Source of the DNA: an uncultured bacterium
GTDB lineage: Bacteria > Bacillota > Clostridia > Lachnospirales > Lachnospiraceae
Length of the DNA stretch: 64,000 bases
Assembly: GCA_947383005.1 (NCBI GenBank)
Contig: CANDBT010000003.1
Coordinates: 62,001 to 126,000, forward strand
Reading direction: 5' to 3'
Numbering within the stretch: the stretch's first letter is position 1; each line of letters opens with the position of its first letter. Position numbers and translations under genes: made by a program. A model generated the notes under the pieces. That model was given only the letters and a program-made list of their open reading frames with translations, did no database searches and was not told the origin of the DNA. Of this stretch, positions 42,473 through 51,407 are shown in pieces.

Positions 42473-43633
42473 ATGAAGATTGTGTATATTGAATGGGGGG
42501 CTTTTGGAACTGAGGATATGCGAAAAGCATTTATTGCGGAAGGACATGTGCTTGCATTGTTTTTGTTTTCTGCCGCGTATGAAAGGCGCAGCCATGATCC
42601 GGAAACGGAGGAAAAATTGTGTGCTTTTCTGCATAAAGAGACACCTGATCTAGTTTTTTCTTTGAATTATTTTCCTGTAATATCCAAAATCTGCCAGCAG
42701 GAGGGGGTCCGCTATATCTCTTGGACATATGACTGCCCATGTTATCTGCTCTATTCTGCTACGATCATAAATCCTTGTAATGTTGCTTATATTTTTGATA
42801 AGGAATTATCCTTGGAATTTTACCGTGCCGGTATCCGGACAGTGCATTATATGCCGTTGGCAGCAGCCACAGAGCGATTGGATGCCCTTGTTCCCAATAC
42901 TGCCAAAAGAGAGCCTTTTCTCTATGATATTTCCTTTGTTGGTTCTTTATATATTGAAAAATATGATTATTTCTCAAAAATCGAGCCAGAATTGTCTGAT
43001 TATGCAAAGGGCTATTTGGATGCCCTTATAGGCGCTCAATTGAAGATTCAGGGTTACGATCTTGTGCAAGGTTTGCCGGAGCTTGTTATGGAAGAACTTT
43101 ATCAAGCTTGTCCAATTGAACCGGAACCGGATGGTATGGAATCCAGGGAATATTTTTATGAACAATATGTGATTAATCGCAGAATTACAGCAATCGAGCG
43201 AATAGATCTTTTGGAGACATGTGCGCGGTATCGGCTTTTGGATCTTTTTACGCGGGCGAAAGAGCTGACAATGCCAAATATCCGGAATCACGGAGAAGTA
43301 GAGTATTATGCGGAGATGCCGTTTGTATTTAAGCAAAGCAGGATTAATCTCAATGTTTCATTGCGTGGGATCAAGAGCGGCATTCCGTTGCGTGCTTATG
43401 ATATCATGGGAGCGGGAGGCTTTCTGCTCAGCAATTTTCAAGCGGATTTTTTGAATTATTTTATCCCGGGAGAGGATTTGGTGATTTATGAAAGTAAGGA
43501 AGATTTGCTGGCTAAAGTCATCTATTATCTTACCCACGAAGAAGAACGCAGGGCGATTGCCAGGAATGGCCATGACAAGGTAGCAGCGGGACATACCTAC
43601 AGGCATCGGGTGAGGGAAATGCTGGATTTCTGA
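42473..43633 (+). CDS. CgeB/DUF3880-like glycosyltransferase, array member 1
   Basis: A 386-residue GT-B-type protein. The N-terminal half (DUF3880-like) starts KIVYIEWGAFGTEDMRKAFI and includes VFSLNYFPVISKIC and INPCNVAYIFDKEL. The middle has DISFVGSLYIEK. The C-terminal half carries the GT1/CgeB signature (SGIPLRAYDIMGAGGFLLSN, then NGHDKVAAGHTYRHRVREML). It probably transfers one sugar to a growing glycan; donor unknown. It is the first of six close paralogs in tandem and ends just before the next member. ATG 28 bases after the GT2 gene; ribosome site GAGGATGAGAG. Confidence 0.85.
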   Translation: MKIVYIEWGAFGTEDMRKAFIAEGHVLALFLFSAAYERRSHDPETEEKLCAFLHKETPDLVFSLNYFPVISKICQQEGVRYISWTYDCPCYLLYSATIINPCNVAYIFDKELSLEFYRAGIRTVHYMPLAAATERLDALVPNTAKREPFLYDISFVGSLYIEKYDYFSKIEPELSDYAKGYLDALIGAQLKIQGYDLVQGLPELVMEELYQACPIEPEPDGMESREYFYEQYVINRRITAIERIDLLETCARYRLLDLFTRAKELTMPNIRNHGEVEYYAEMPFVFKQSRINLNVSLRGIKSGIPLRAYDIMGAGGFLLSNFQADFLNYFIPGEDLVIYESKEDLLAKVIYYLTHEEERRAIARNGHDKVAAGHTYRHRVREMLDF

Positions 43634-43652
43634 TATAGGAGGATAGTTTTCA

Positions 43653-44804
43653 ATGAAAGTTGTATTTATTGAATGGGAAAGCTTTGGAAAGGAAGATGTG
43701 AAAAAGGCATTTTTTGCGGAAGGGCATGATTTGGTTTTGTTTCCGGTTTCCGTTGATGAAGATTTGGACAAGCCATCAGCTCTTAAGGAAAGGCTGCCTT
43801 CCTTATTGCATCAGGAAGCGCCAGATGTTGTGTTTTCGATCAATTATTTTCCGGCAGTTTCCAGCATCTGTAATGAAGAAAGAGTACGGTATATTTCGTG
43901 GATTTATGATGCACCATATGTCCGTTTATATTCTCAGACGGTAATGAACCCCTGTAATATAGTATATGTTTTTGATAAAGAATTGTGTATGGAGTTTCGC
44001 AATGCCGGTGTAAATACGGTTCATTATCTCCCATTGGCAGTGGATACGGATCGTCTGGATACGTTGCTGGCATCCGCAGAACCATCTGGTTTTAAATATG
44101 ATATTTCTTTTGTTGGTTCATTTTATGTGGAAAAAAATGATTATTTTACTCAGATGGCAGATGCCCTGTCTGATTTTGCCAAGGGATATCTGGATGCGGT
44201 TATTTCTGCGCAGATAAAAATCCAGGGATATGATTTCGTGGAAGATGTGTTAGGCCCGGTTATTGATGATTTGTATAAAGCGTTTCCCTTGGATCCGGAT
44301 CCTAATGGTATGGAGAGCAAAGAATATCTTTATGCCCAGTATGTGATCAACCGCCGTATCACGGCATTAGAGCGGATTGATCTTTTAAATGCTATTGCAA
44401 AAAGGCATAGTGTTGATATTTTTACCTATATAAAAGATTTTACGATGCCAAATGTCTGTAACCATGGCCGGGTTGATTACTTTAGTGAGATGCCAAAGGT
44501 ATTCAGGCAAAGCCGAATTGATTTGAATATATCTCGCCGAGGTATTAAAAGCGGCATTCCGCTCAGGGCTTTTGACATTATGGGAAGCGGAGGATTTCTG
44601 CTCAGCAATTTTCAGGCGGAGCTTTTGGATTTTTTTATCCCGGATGAGGATTTTGTTTATTATGAGAGTAAAGAAGATATGCTGCAAAAGATTGATTATT
44701 ATCTTCGTCATGAAGCAGAACGGCAAGAAATTGCCAGGAATGGGCATGATAAGGTAGCGGAAAGGCATACTTACAGACATCGGATAAGGGAGATTTTTTC
44801 GTGA
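43653..44804 (+). CDS. CgeB/DUF3880-like glycosyltransferase, array member 2
   Basis: A 383-residue paralog. The start KVVFIEWESFGKEDVKKAFF and the C-terminal block SGIPLRAFDIMGSGGFLLSN match member 1 closely. The N-terminal region lacks the HDPETE-type segment, giving a slightly shorter protein. In the GGFLLSN motif region Ala is replaced by Ser (MGSGG). AGGAGGATAG lies upstream of the ATG. Its TGA overlaps the GTG of member 3, so the two are translationally coupled. Distinct acceptor or donor use among members is likely but cannot be read from sequence. Confidence 0.85.
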   Translation: MKVVFIEWESFGKEDVKKAFFAEGHDLVLFPVSVDEDLDKPSALKERLPSLLHQEAPDVVFSINYFPAVSSICNEERVRYISWIYDAPYVRLYSQTVMNPCNIVYVFDKELCMEFRNAGVNTVHYLPLAVDTDRLDTLLASAEPSGFKYDISFVGSFYVEKNDYFTQMADALSDFAKGYLDAVISAQIKIQGYDFVEDVLGPVIDDLYKAFPLDPDPNGMESKEYLYAQYVINRRITALERIDLLNAIAKRHSVDIFTYIKDFTMPNVCNHGRVDYFSEMPKVFRQSRIDLNISRRGIKSGIPLRAFDIMGSGGFLLSNFQAELLDFFIPDEDFVYYESKEDMLQKIDYYLRHEAERQEIARNGHDKVAERHTYRHRIREIFS

Positions 44805-45970
44805 AGATATTGTTCATTGAATGGGATAGCTATGGATATCAAGATATAAAAGAGGCATTTATTGAGGAAGGACATCAGTTAGTGTGTTTTCCCTTTAAAG
44901 TTTTTGGGCATCAGGGAGAAGAACTTTTGCGTGACCCGGAGACAGAAAGCAAGCTGCATGCGGCATTGCGGCGGGAAATACCGGAGTTAGTGTTTTCGGT
45001 GGATTATTTTCCGGTGATTTCCGGAGTGTGCCAAAAAGAAGGCATCCGATATATTTCTTTTAACTATGACTGCCCTCACATTTTGTTGTGTTCTAATACG
45101 ATTATTAATCCTTGTAATGTGATTTATGTTTTTGATAAACAGCTTTATTTAGAATATCATCATGCTGGTATTTCTACTGTCCGTTATCTGCCGCTGGCGG
45201 TTAATACAAAACGTTTGGATGCCATAAAGCCGGCATTGACGGATACCATGGATTCAGGATATGATGTGTCTTTTATCGGTTCGCTATATTTGGAAAAGGG
45301 AAATTATTTTGATCAGATCGAGCCGCTTCTTCCAGAGTATACGAGAGGATATCTAAAGGCATTGATTATGATGCAGTTGAAGATATCTGGTTATGATCTT
45401 GTGCAGGAGATGATTCCAGCGATCCTGGATGATTTATGTAGGGTTTATCCGGTAAAACTTATGCGGGATAGTGCGCAGCCAGCCAGTTTTTTTTATGAAC
45501 AGCATGTCATTAACCGCAGGATTACCGCTATAGAGCGTATTGATTTGTTGGAAACAGCGGCGAAAAAGTATTCTGTGGATCTTTTTACGCATATAAAGGA
45601 CTTTCCCTTGTCTGGTGTACGTGTCCATGGCGGAGTTGATTACTTTAGTGAAATGCCTTTGATTTTTAAGCAAAGCAAAATTAATTTGAATATTACTTTA
45701 CGCAGTATCAGAAGCGGGGTTCCGTTGCGTGCCTTTGATATTATGGGGGCGGGAGGTTTTTTGCTCACGAATTATCAAGCCGACATTTTGGATTTGTTTG
45801 TGCCAGATGAAGATTTTGTATATTATGAGAGTAAAGAAGATTTTTTGCGGAAAATAGGTTATTATCTGTCGCATGAAGAGGAACGAAAGGCGATTGCACA
45901 AAGCGGGCATGACAAGGTCGCCGCAAGGCATACGTACAGACATCGGGTGCGGGAGATGTTGGATTTTTGA
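44801..45970 (+). CDS. CgeB/DUF3880-like glycosyltransferase, array member 3
   Basis: A 389-residue paralog starting with GTG at 44801 inside the stop of member 2. Landmarks: KILFIEWDSYGYQDIKEAFI, VFSVDYFPVISGVCQKEG, DVSFIGSLYLEKGNYF, SGVPLRAFDIMGAGGFLLTN and the common end HTYRHRVREMLDF. The last 114 bases are about 94 percent identical to the end of member 4, much more than the sequence just before it, pointing to recombination between neighbours. The enzyme is expected in the cytoplasm. Confidence 0.85.
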   Translation: MKILFIEWDSYGYQDIKEAFIEEGHQLVCFPFKVFGHQGEELLRDPETESKLHAALRREIPELVFSVDYFPVISGVCQKEGIRYISFNYDCPHILLCSNTIINPCNVIYVFDKQLYLEYHHAGISTVRYLPLAVNTKRLDAIKPALTDTMDSGYDVSFIGSLYLEKGNYFDQIEPLLPEYTRGYLKALIMMQLKISGYDLVQEMIPAILDDLCRVYPVKLMRDSAQPASFFYEQHVINRRITAIERIDLLETAAKKYSVDLFTHIKDFPLSGVRVHGGVDYFSEMPLIFKQSKINLNITLRSIRSGVPLRAFDIMGAGGFLLTNYQADILDLFVPDEDFVYYESKEDFLRKIGYYLSHEEERKAIAQSGHDKVAARHTYRHRVREMLDF

Positions 45971-45982
45971 AGGTGGATGTTT

Positions 45983-47155
45983 ATGAAGATACTGTTTATT
46001 GATTGGATGTACTATGGAAAAGATGATATAAAAAGCGCAATGCTTGAAGAGGGACATGAAATAATTTCTTTTCCATTTGAAGTTTCAACATCTCTGGTAT
46101 GGGAACAACTGATTCATAATCCAGAAACAGAAAGAAGGCTTTGTACCGCATTACATGAAGAGATACCAGAAATAGTTTTTTCTGTGAATTATTTTCCCGT
46201 GATTGCTAGAGTGTGCCAAAAGGAAGACATTCGGTATGTTTCTTGGAGCTATGATAGCTATTATATCCTGCTTTATTCAGATACAATTCGTTATCCGTGT
46301 AATGCAATCTATGTTTTTGATAAAGAGATGTATAGGGAATATCATGAAGCAGGGATTTTTACCGTGCATTATATGCCATTGGCAGTTAATGCAAAACGAT
46401 TGGAGCGCATAGATAAAGACAGGAATCTATTAGCGGAGTTCCCGTATAAAGTTTCTTTTGTTGGTTCATTTTATCTGGAAAAAGGAAGTTTCTTTAAGCA
46501 AATTGAGGCAGCGCTTCCAGAGCGTTCCCGGGGATATTTAAAGGCATTGATCGCTATACAGTTAAAGATACAAGGATATGACGTGATTCAGGAAATGCTT
46601 TCCCCTATCTTAGATGATTTTTGTAAAGCTTATCCGTTGAAGCCACTATCATCAGGAATGGAGCCAAAAAGTTTTTTTTATGAGCATCATGTTATTAAAC
46701 CTTGGATTACAACAATAGAACGGATGGACTTATTGGAAGCTATAGCTGAAAAATATACCGTAGATTTGTTTTCGCATACAGAAGATTTTGCTGTACCTGG
46801 ATTGAATAACCATGGCCCTGTAGATTACTTCCAGGAGATGCCTTTGGTTTTTAAGCAAAGCAAGATTAATCTGAATATAACCATGCGTGGCATAAAAAGT
46901 GGAATCCCACTTCGTGCTTTTGATATAATGGGGGCAGGCGGTTTTTTACTCAGCAATTATCAGGCGGGTTTTCTGGATTATTTTGTGCCGAATGAGGATT
47001 TTGTTTTCTATGAAAATAAAAAAGATCTGTTAGCAAAGATTGGTTATTATCTGTCACATGAAGAGGAACGGAAAGCGATTGCACAAAGCGGACATGACAA
47101 GGTCGCCGCAGAGCATACGTACAGACATCGGGTGCGGGAAATGTTGGATTTTTGA
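45983..47155 (+). CDS. CgeB/DUF3880-like glycosyltransferase, array member 4
   Basis: A 390-residue paralog: KILFIDWMYYGKDDIKSAML at the start, KVSFVGSFYLEKGSFFKQIE in the middle and SGIPLRAFDIMGAGGFLLSN near the end. I take ATG 45983 with AGGTGG at 45971-45976; an in-frame ATG at 45977 overlaps that site. One conserved patch differs: where others read VINRRITAIERIDLLE, this reads VIKPWITTIERMDLLE, which may mark changed acceptor specificity. Base composition is more AT-rich than the flagellar genes. Confidence 0.85.
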   Translation: MKILFIDWMYYGKDDIKSAMLEEGHEIISFPFEVSTSLVWEQLIHNPETERRLCTALHEEIPEIVFSVNYFPVIARVCQKEDIRYVSWSYDSYYILLYSDTIRYPCNAIYVFDKEMYREYHEAGIFTVHYMPLAVNAKRLERIDKDRNLLAEFPYKVSFVGSFYLEKGSFFKQIEAALPERSRGYLKALIAIQLKIQGYDVIQEMLSPILDDFCKAYPLKPLSSGMEPKSFFYEHHVIKPWITTIERMDLLEAIAEKYTVDLFSHTEDFAVPGLNNHGPVDYFQEMPLVFKQSKINLNITMRGIKSGIPLRAFDIMGAGGFLLSNYQAGFLDYFVPNEDFVFYENKKDLLAKIGYYLSHEEERKAIAQSGHDKVAAEHTYRHRVREMLDF

Positions 47156-47176
47156 ATGTAGGAAGGAAAGGGGAAC

Positions 47177-48739
47177 ATGAGAGAGATTAGCGTAATCATC
47201 TTTTGCTATAATGCAGGTGCTTATATTGATAGATGCATGGCATCCGTCACGGCACAGATAGAATCAGGCAGTCTGGAAATTATTTGTGTGGATGACGCTT
47301 CTTCTGATGACACATGGGAACGTTTACAGAGATGGGAGCAGCGTTTCTCGGAAAATGTGCTGCTGATTTCCCTGGAAACGGAAACAGGACAGGAAGCGGC
47401 CAGGAAAATTGGATTGTCTTATGCTTCTGCGGATTGTACTGCGTTCATAAAAGCAGAGGATTGTTTGGAACCGGGACAATTTGAAGAATTATACAGAGTT
47501 GTTCGAAATCAGGGTAACAACGGAAACCAACAGCAGAATCTGCGGATTGTCCAGTTCTATTCGGGGACAGATTCTTTTAATTTCTTTACGGATCAGTTGA
47601 CAAAAGAATTGCATAGACGAGGACACGAAGTTTTTGTCTGCGATCTAGGGGATGTTTCGGGAAAAACAGAACATTCTTATGACCATTTGAATCGTTTTCT
47701 GTTAAAAAAGATAGATGCAGTGATCTGTTTTGACGGGATAGGGACCAGGGAAGAGCAGTTTATTCAGCAGTGGGATAAGCATCAGGCAGTAGTGCTGGAT
47801 ATTTTGATGGATCCGCCCTTTCGTTTTCATCCCACATTGGAGAAACATCCCCAAAATTATGTTTTGTTTTGCTGTGATCAGGAGCATGTCAGCTATGTAA
47901 CAAAATATTTCCCCCAGGAAGTCCCCAATGTAATTTTTATGCCCCACGTGGGGGCTGTGAGTGAGAAAGATGAGGTAGCTGTTCCTTATAAAGAGAGAAA
48001 ATATGATATTCTTTTTTCGGCAAGTTACTATCATCCAATGTCTCAGATGGAGAAAATAAAATGCCTGTTTCCGGATCAGCCGGACATGTGGAAATTTTAT
48101 CAGCAAATGTTTGAAAATCTAGTAGAGGATAGTTCGCTGACCATTGAGAGGGCAGTTCTTCATACATTACAGCAATTCCATTTATCTGCATCTGATGAAA
48201 TGCTGAAGATGCTTTTGAACCGTTCGCTATATGTGGATTGGGCAATCCGTATGTATCATCGGGGACGGGTTGTGGAAGCTTTGGCGGAATCAGGGTTGGA
48301 ACTTTATCTTTTGGGGCCAGGATGGGAAGACCATCCCTCGGCGGGATATCCGAATGTACATCGTTTGGGCAGCCAGGTACCATATAAACAGACTCTCGCC
48401 TTTATGGCGGATGCCAGGATCAATCTAAATGTGATGCCTTGGTTTAAATCAGGGACACATGACCGGATTTTTAATACGTTGCTGCAGCATTCGCTTCCCC
48501 TTACTGATCCAAGCAGTTGGATTACCGAGCATTTTACCGATGGCGTAGACATTGCTTTGTATGACCTGAATCATTTGGAGCAGATTCCGGATATAGCAAG
48601 GCAATTGTTAGCGGATCCTATGCGGGCGGAAATGATTATCCAGAGAGGGTATAAGAAGGTCAGCCAAAATCTGACATGGTCTAACTGTGCGGATTGGCTT
48701 TTAGAGGTGGCAAAACAGGTCAGGGGAAAGAAAATATGA
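47177..48739 (+). CDS. Hybrid protein: truncated GT2 domain fused to a CgeB-like glycosyltransferase
   Basis: A 520-residue protein. Residues 1-110 are the first half of a GT2 domain (ISVIIFCYNAGAYIDRCMAS, ICVDDASSDDTWERL), but the DxD position reads KAED (92-95) and the acceptor half is missing. From about 122 onward it is a GT-B protein of DUF3880/CgeB style (LRIVQFYSGTDSFNFFTDQL, YDILFSASYYHPMSQ, ARINLNVMPWFKSGTHDRIF) more distant from the array members. The GT2 part is probably non-catalytic. It interrupts the array between members 4 and 5; its TGA overlaps the next ATG (ATGA). Confidence 0.8.
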   Translation: MREISVIIFCYNAGAYIDRCMASVTAQIESGSLEIICVDDASSDDTWERLQRWEQRFSENVLLISLETETGQEAARKIGLSYASADCTAFIKAEDCLEPGQFEELYRVVRNQGNNGNQQQNLRIVQFYSGTDSFNFFTDQLTKELHRRGHEVFVCDLGDVSGKTEHSYDHLNRFLLKKIDAVICFDGIGTREEQFIQQWDKHQAVVLDILMDPPFRFHPTLEKHPQNYVLFCCDQEHVSYVTKYFPQEVPNVIFMPHVGAVSEKDEVAVPYKERKYDILFSASYYHPMSQMEKIKCLFPDQPDMWKFYQQMFENLVEDSSLTIERAVLHTLQQFHLSASDEMLKMLLNRSLYVDWAIRMYHRGRVVEALAESGLELYLLGPGWEDHPSAGYPNVHRLGSQVPYKQTLAFMADARINLNVMPWFKSGTHDRIFNTLLQHSLPLTDPSSWITEHFTDGVDIALYDLNHLEQIPDIARQLLADPMRAEMIIQRGYKKVSQNLTWSNCADWLLEVAKQVRGKKI

Positions 48740-49923
48740 AGATCCTATTTATCCAATGGGGCGTGTTCGGGACAATGGATATGGAAGAAGCATTTATGGC
48801 AGAGGGACATATGGTTGTCCGGTTTCCTTTTTCTAAGGATCAGGATGTAGTCTATAATTTTGAGGTAGAAAAAGAACTGACAAGCGTCCTGCATAAAGAG
48901 GTGCCGGATGTGGTGTTTTCGTTTGATTTTTTTCCCGTGATTTCCGCGGTTTGTGAAAAAGAAGATATCCGATATATTTCTTGGGTTTTTGATGATCCCT
49001 GGGTTTTTTTATATTCAGATATGGCTGCCAATCCATGTAACTGCATTTATGTTTTTGATCAAAAATTATGTAAAGATTTTCATGAAAAAGGTATCTTTAC
49101 CGTTCATTATATGCCTTTGGCGGTCAACACGGGGCGTCTGGATGCGATGAACCAGAAGATAAAGACAGGATATGCGTATGATGTCACATTTGTTGGATCG
49201 CTTTATGTGGAGCAACTTAACTTTTTTGATCGGATGTATGCTGTATTGCCAGAGTATTCCCAAGGATATATCCATGCTCTTATGGCAATTCAGATGCAGG
49301 TTCAGGGTTGTGATCTTATTGAGAATGCGTTATCACCAGTTATTGATGATCTTTGTAAAGCCTGTCCGATAGGGATAGAACCAGGGAATTCGGCAACAAG
49401 AGAATATATGTATGCCCGTTATGTGATTGACCGGAGGATTACAGCAATTGAGCGTATTGATTTGCTGGATGCGGTTGCCAAAGAGCATAGGGTGGATTTG
49501 TTTACACATTTTAAGGGATTTTCGATGCAAAATGTCTGCAACCATGGCATAGTGGGATATTATGATGAGGCGCCAAAGGTGTTCAAAAAGAGTAAAATTA
49601 ATTTGAACATTACTTTACGTAGTATCAAAAATGGGATTCCGCTGCGGGCGTTTGATATTATGGGCGCCGAAGGATTTCTTCTTAGCAATTTTCAGGCCGG
49701 ATTTTGGGATTTGTTTGTACCCGGAGAGGACTTTGTTTATTATGAGAACAAAGAGGATTTGGTGCGGAAGGTCGGTTACTACCTGAAACACGAAGATGAG
49801 AGAAAAGCGATTGCCAGGAATGGGCATGAGAAAGTCGCTGCAAGGCATACATACATACAGACACCGTGTAAGAGAGATGTTTGGTTAGAAATGAGGTATG
49901 GTAATGAGAATAGTATTTATTGA
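48736..49923 (+). CDS. CgeB/DUF3880-like glycosyltransferase, array member 5 (frameshifted C-terminus)
   Basis: A 395-residue paralog starting KILFIQWGVFGTMDMEEAFM and holding SFKKSKINLNITLRSIKNG-like and PLRAFDIMGAEGFLLSNFQA blocks. The end differs from all relatives. After AARHTY the frame reads IQTPCKRDVW... instead of RHRVREM, because the DNA has three ATAC units (49847-49858). With one unit fewer, it would read HTYRHRVREMFG and stop at 49887, ahead of the next ribosome site. As it stands the longer tail runs into the start of member 6. The catalytic core is intact. MGAEGG replaces MGAGG. Confidence 0.83.
   Translation: MKILFIQWGVFGTMDMEEAFMAEGHMVVRFPFSKDQDVVYNFEVEKELTSVLHKEVPDVVFSFDFFPVISAVCEKEDIRYISWVFDDPWVFLYSDMAANPCNCIYVFDQKLCKDFHEKGIFTVHYMPLAVNTGRLDAMNQKIKTGYAYDVTFVGSLYVEQLNFFDRMYAVLPEYSQGYIHALMAIQMQVQGCDLIENALSPVIDDLCKACPIGIEPGNSATREYMYARYVIDRRITAIERIDLLDAVAKEHRVDLFTHFKGFSMQNVCNHGIVGYYDEAPKVFKKSKINLNITLRSIKNGIPLRAFDIMGAEGFLLSNFQAGFWDLFVPGEDFVYYENKEDLVRKVGYYLKHEDERKAIARNGHEKVAARHTYIQTPCKRDVWLEMRYGNENSIY
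49847..49858 (+). repeat. ATAC tetranucleotide repeat (three units)
   Basis: Three adjacent ATAC units inside the 3' end of array member 5. Loss of one unit would restore the family's usual C-terminus and stop codon. Tetranucleotide repeats can slip during replication, although three units is short. Confidence 0.8.
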
Positions 49924-51064
49924 ATGGGGGACCTTTGGGAAAGATGATGTAAAAATGGCATTTGCGGCGGAGGGGCATAAACTGGTGACCTTTCCCTTTT
50001 CGGCTACATATGAAACAATCAGCCATGATCCGGAAGCAGAAAAAAGATTGCATATTGTGTTGCGCAAAGAAGTGCCGGATATGGTGTTCTCTTTGAATTA
50101 TCTGCCGCTGGTGTCCAGAGTGTGCCAGGAAGAGAACATAAGGTACGTTTCGTGGCTTTTTGACAGTCCTTGTTTTCAGCTTTATTCGGTTACGGCTGCA
50201 AACCCATGTAATGTGATTTATGTATTTGATAAGGAGGAATATTTGGCGTTTCGCAAGGCGGGGATTAATACCGTGCATTATATGCCATTAGCAGTGGATG
50301 TAGACAGACTGAAACCCGTTCTTGACGTTTTGCCAGAAAACAGCTTTGATTATGATGTATCTTTTGTAGGATCGTTATATATGGAGAAATTAAATTATTT
50401 CCCGGTAGTGATGTCCCGTCTTCCGGAATATGCCAAAGGATATATTGACGCATTGATTGAGGCGCAGATGAAAATCCAGGGGTATAATTTTATCCAGGAT
50501 TTGTTGGAACCAGTGATTGATGATTTGTACGAGGCATATCCTGTGGACCCAGAGCCGGACGGCACGGAACCTCGGGAGTTTTTCTATGCGGAATATGTGA
50601 TCAACCGCAGGATTACTACAATGGAAAGGATTGGGCTGTTGATGGCGGCGGCTTCAGCTTATAAAGTTGATCTTTTTACTTATAAAAAAGATTTTTCTAT
50701 ACCCAATGTATATAATCATGGGCCGATTGATTATGTCCGTGAGATGCCATTTGTTTTTCGGAAAAGCAAGATTAATCTGAACATTTCCGGCCGTTTGATT
50801 AAAAGCGGTGTCCCGCTTCGTGCTTTTGACGTGATGGGAGCCCGCGGGTTTTTGCTCAGTAATTATCAGGCGGATTTTTTGGATTTGTTTGTGCCAGGGG
50901 AAGATTTTGCGTATTATGAAAGCAAAGAAGATTTGTTGGATAAGATCGGCTATTATCTGTCTCATGAGGAAGAGCGGAAGGCTATTGCAAAGAATGGATA
51001 TGAGAAAGTGAAGGCAAAGCATACCTACAGGCATCGGGTACGTGAGATGCTCTCAATATTCTAA
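49904..51064 (+). CDS. CgeB/DUF3880-like glycosyltransferase, array member 6
   Basis: A 386-residue paralog: RIVFIEWGTFGKDDVKMAFA, VFSLNYLPLVSRVCQEEN, DVSFVGSLYMEKLNYF, and SGVPLRAFDVMGARGFLLSN with Arg where others have Gly. The ATG at 49904 has GAGG at 49893-49896; an in-frame ATG at 49898 is too close. It overlaps the frameshifted tail of member 5 by 20 bases. The end matches the family (HTYRHRVREMLSIF). It closes the array; a 142-base direct repeat follows. Confidence 0.85.
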   Translation: MRIVFIEWGTFGKDDVKMAFAAEGHKLVTFPFSATYETISHDPEAEKRLHIVLRKEVPDMVFSLNYLPLVSRVCQEENIRYVSWLFDSPCFQLYSVTAANPCNVIYVFDKEEYLAFRKAGINTVHYMPLAVDVDRLKPVLDVLPENSFDYDVSFVGSLYMEKLNYFPVVMSRLPEYAKGYIDALIEAQMKIQGYNFIQDLLEPVIDDLYEAYPVDPEPDGTEPREFFYAEYVINRRITTMERIGLLMAAASAYKVDLFTYKKDFSIPNVYNHGPIDYVREMPFVFRKSKINLNISGRLIKSGVPLRAFDVMGARGFLLSNYQADFLDLFVPGEDFAYYESKEDLLDKIGYYLSHEEERKAIAKNGYEKVKAKHTYRHRVREMLSIF

Positions 51065-51093
51065 AAAATTTAATATGAAAGCGCTGCACGGCA

Positions 51094-51386
51094 GCCATGG
51101 TGAATGCATGCTCGCATGCAATGAACCATGGATATCGTGCAGCCAAGCCAGATAGAGCCAAGTAGGCCGATAGGCCGGATTGCGAATACTGGCGGCGATT
51201 GCGGGGGCACGAAGTGCGGAGCAATCGGTTTTCATGCCATGGTGAATGCATGCTCGCATGCAATGAACCATGGATATCATGCAGCCAAGCCAGATAGAGC
51301 CAAGTAGGCCGATAGGCCGGATTGCAAATACTGGCGGCGATTGCGGGAGCACGAAGTGCGGAGCAATCGGTTTTCATGCCATGGTG
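51094..51386. repeat. 142-base direct repeat, two full copies with internal hairpins
   Basis: Copies at 51094-51235 and 51236-51377 differ at about three positions, and a third copy begins (GCCATGGTG) at 51378. Each contains a nested palindrome (CCATGGT...TGCATGC-TC-GCATGCA...ACCATGG) and a stem CGATTGC/GCAATCG. The period is not a multiple of three and no ribosome site is present, so it is non-coding. It fills most of the 377-base gap before 51442. Confidence 0.9.
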
Positions 51387-51387
51387 G

Positions 51388-51407
51388 TGCGCCGCGCCAG
51401 CGGCGCA
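51388..51407 (+). terminator. GC-rich hairpin ending the repeat region
   Basis: TGCGCCGC (51388-51395), loop GCCA, GCGGCGCA (51400-51407): a perfect 8-base stem without a following T-run. It lies between the direct repeats and the methyltransferase gene. Could be part of the repeat element family. Confidence 0.4.

Noticed and set aside
50982-51377. 131-residue and 99-residue open frames on the - strand over the 142-base repeats
   Set aside because: The repeat period is not a multiple of three, so the copies are read in different frames; composition and lack of a ribosome site argue for non-coding DNA.
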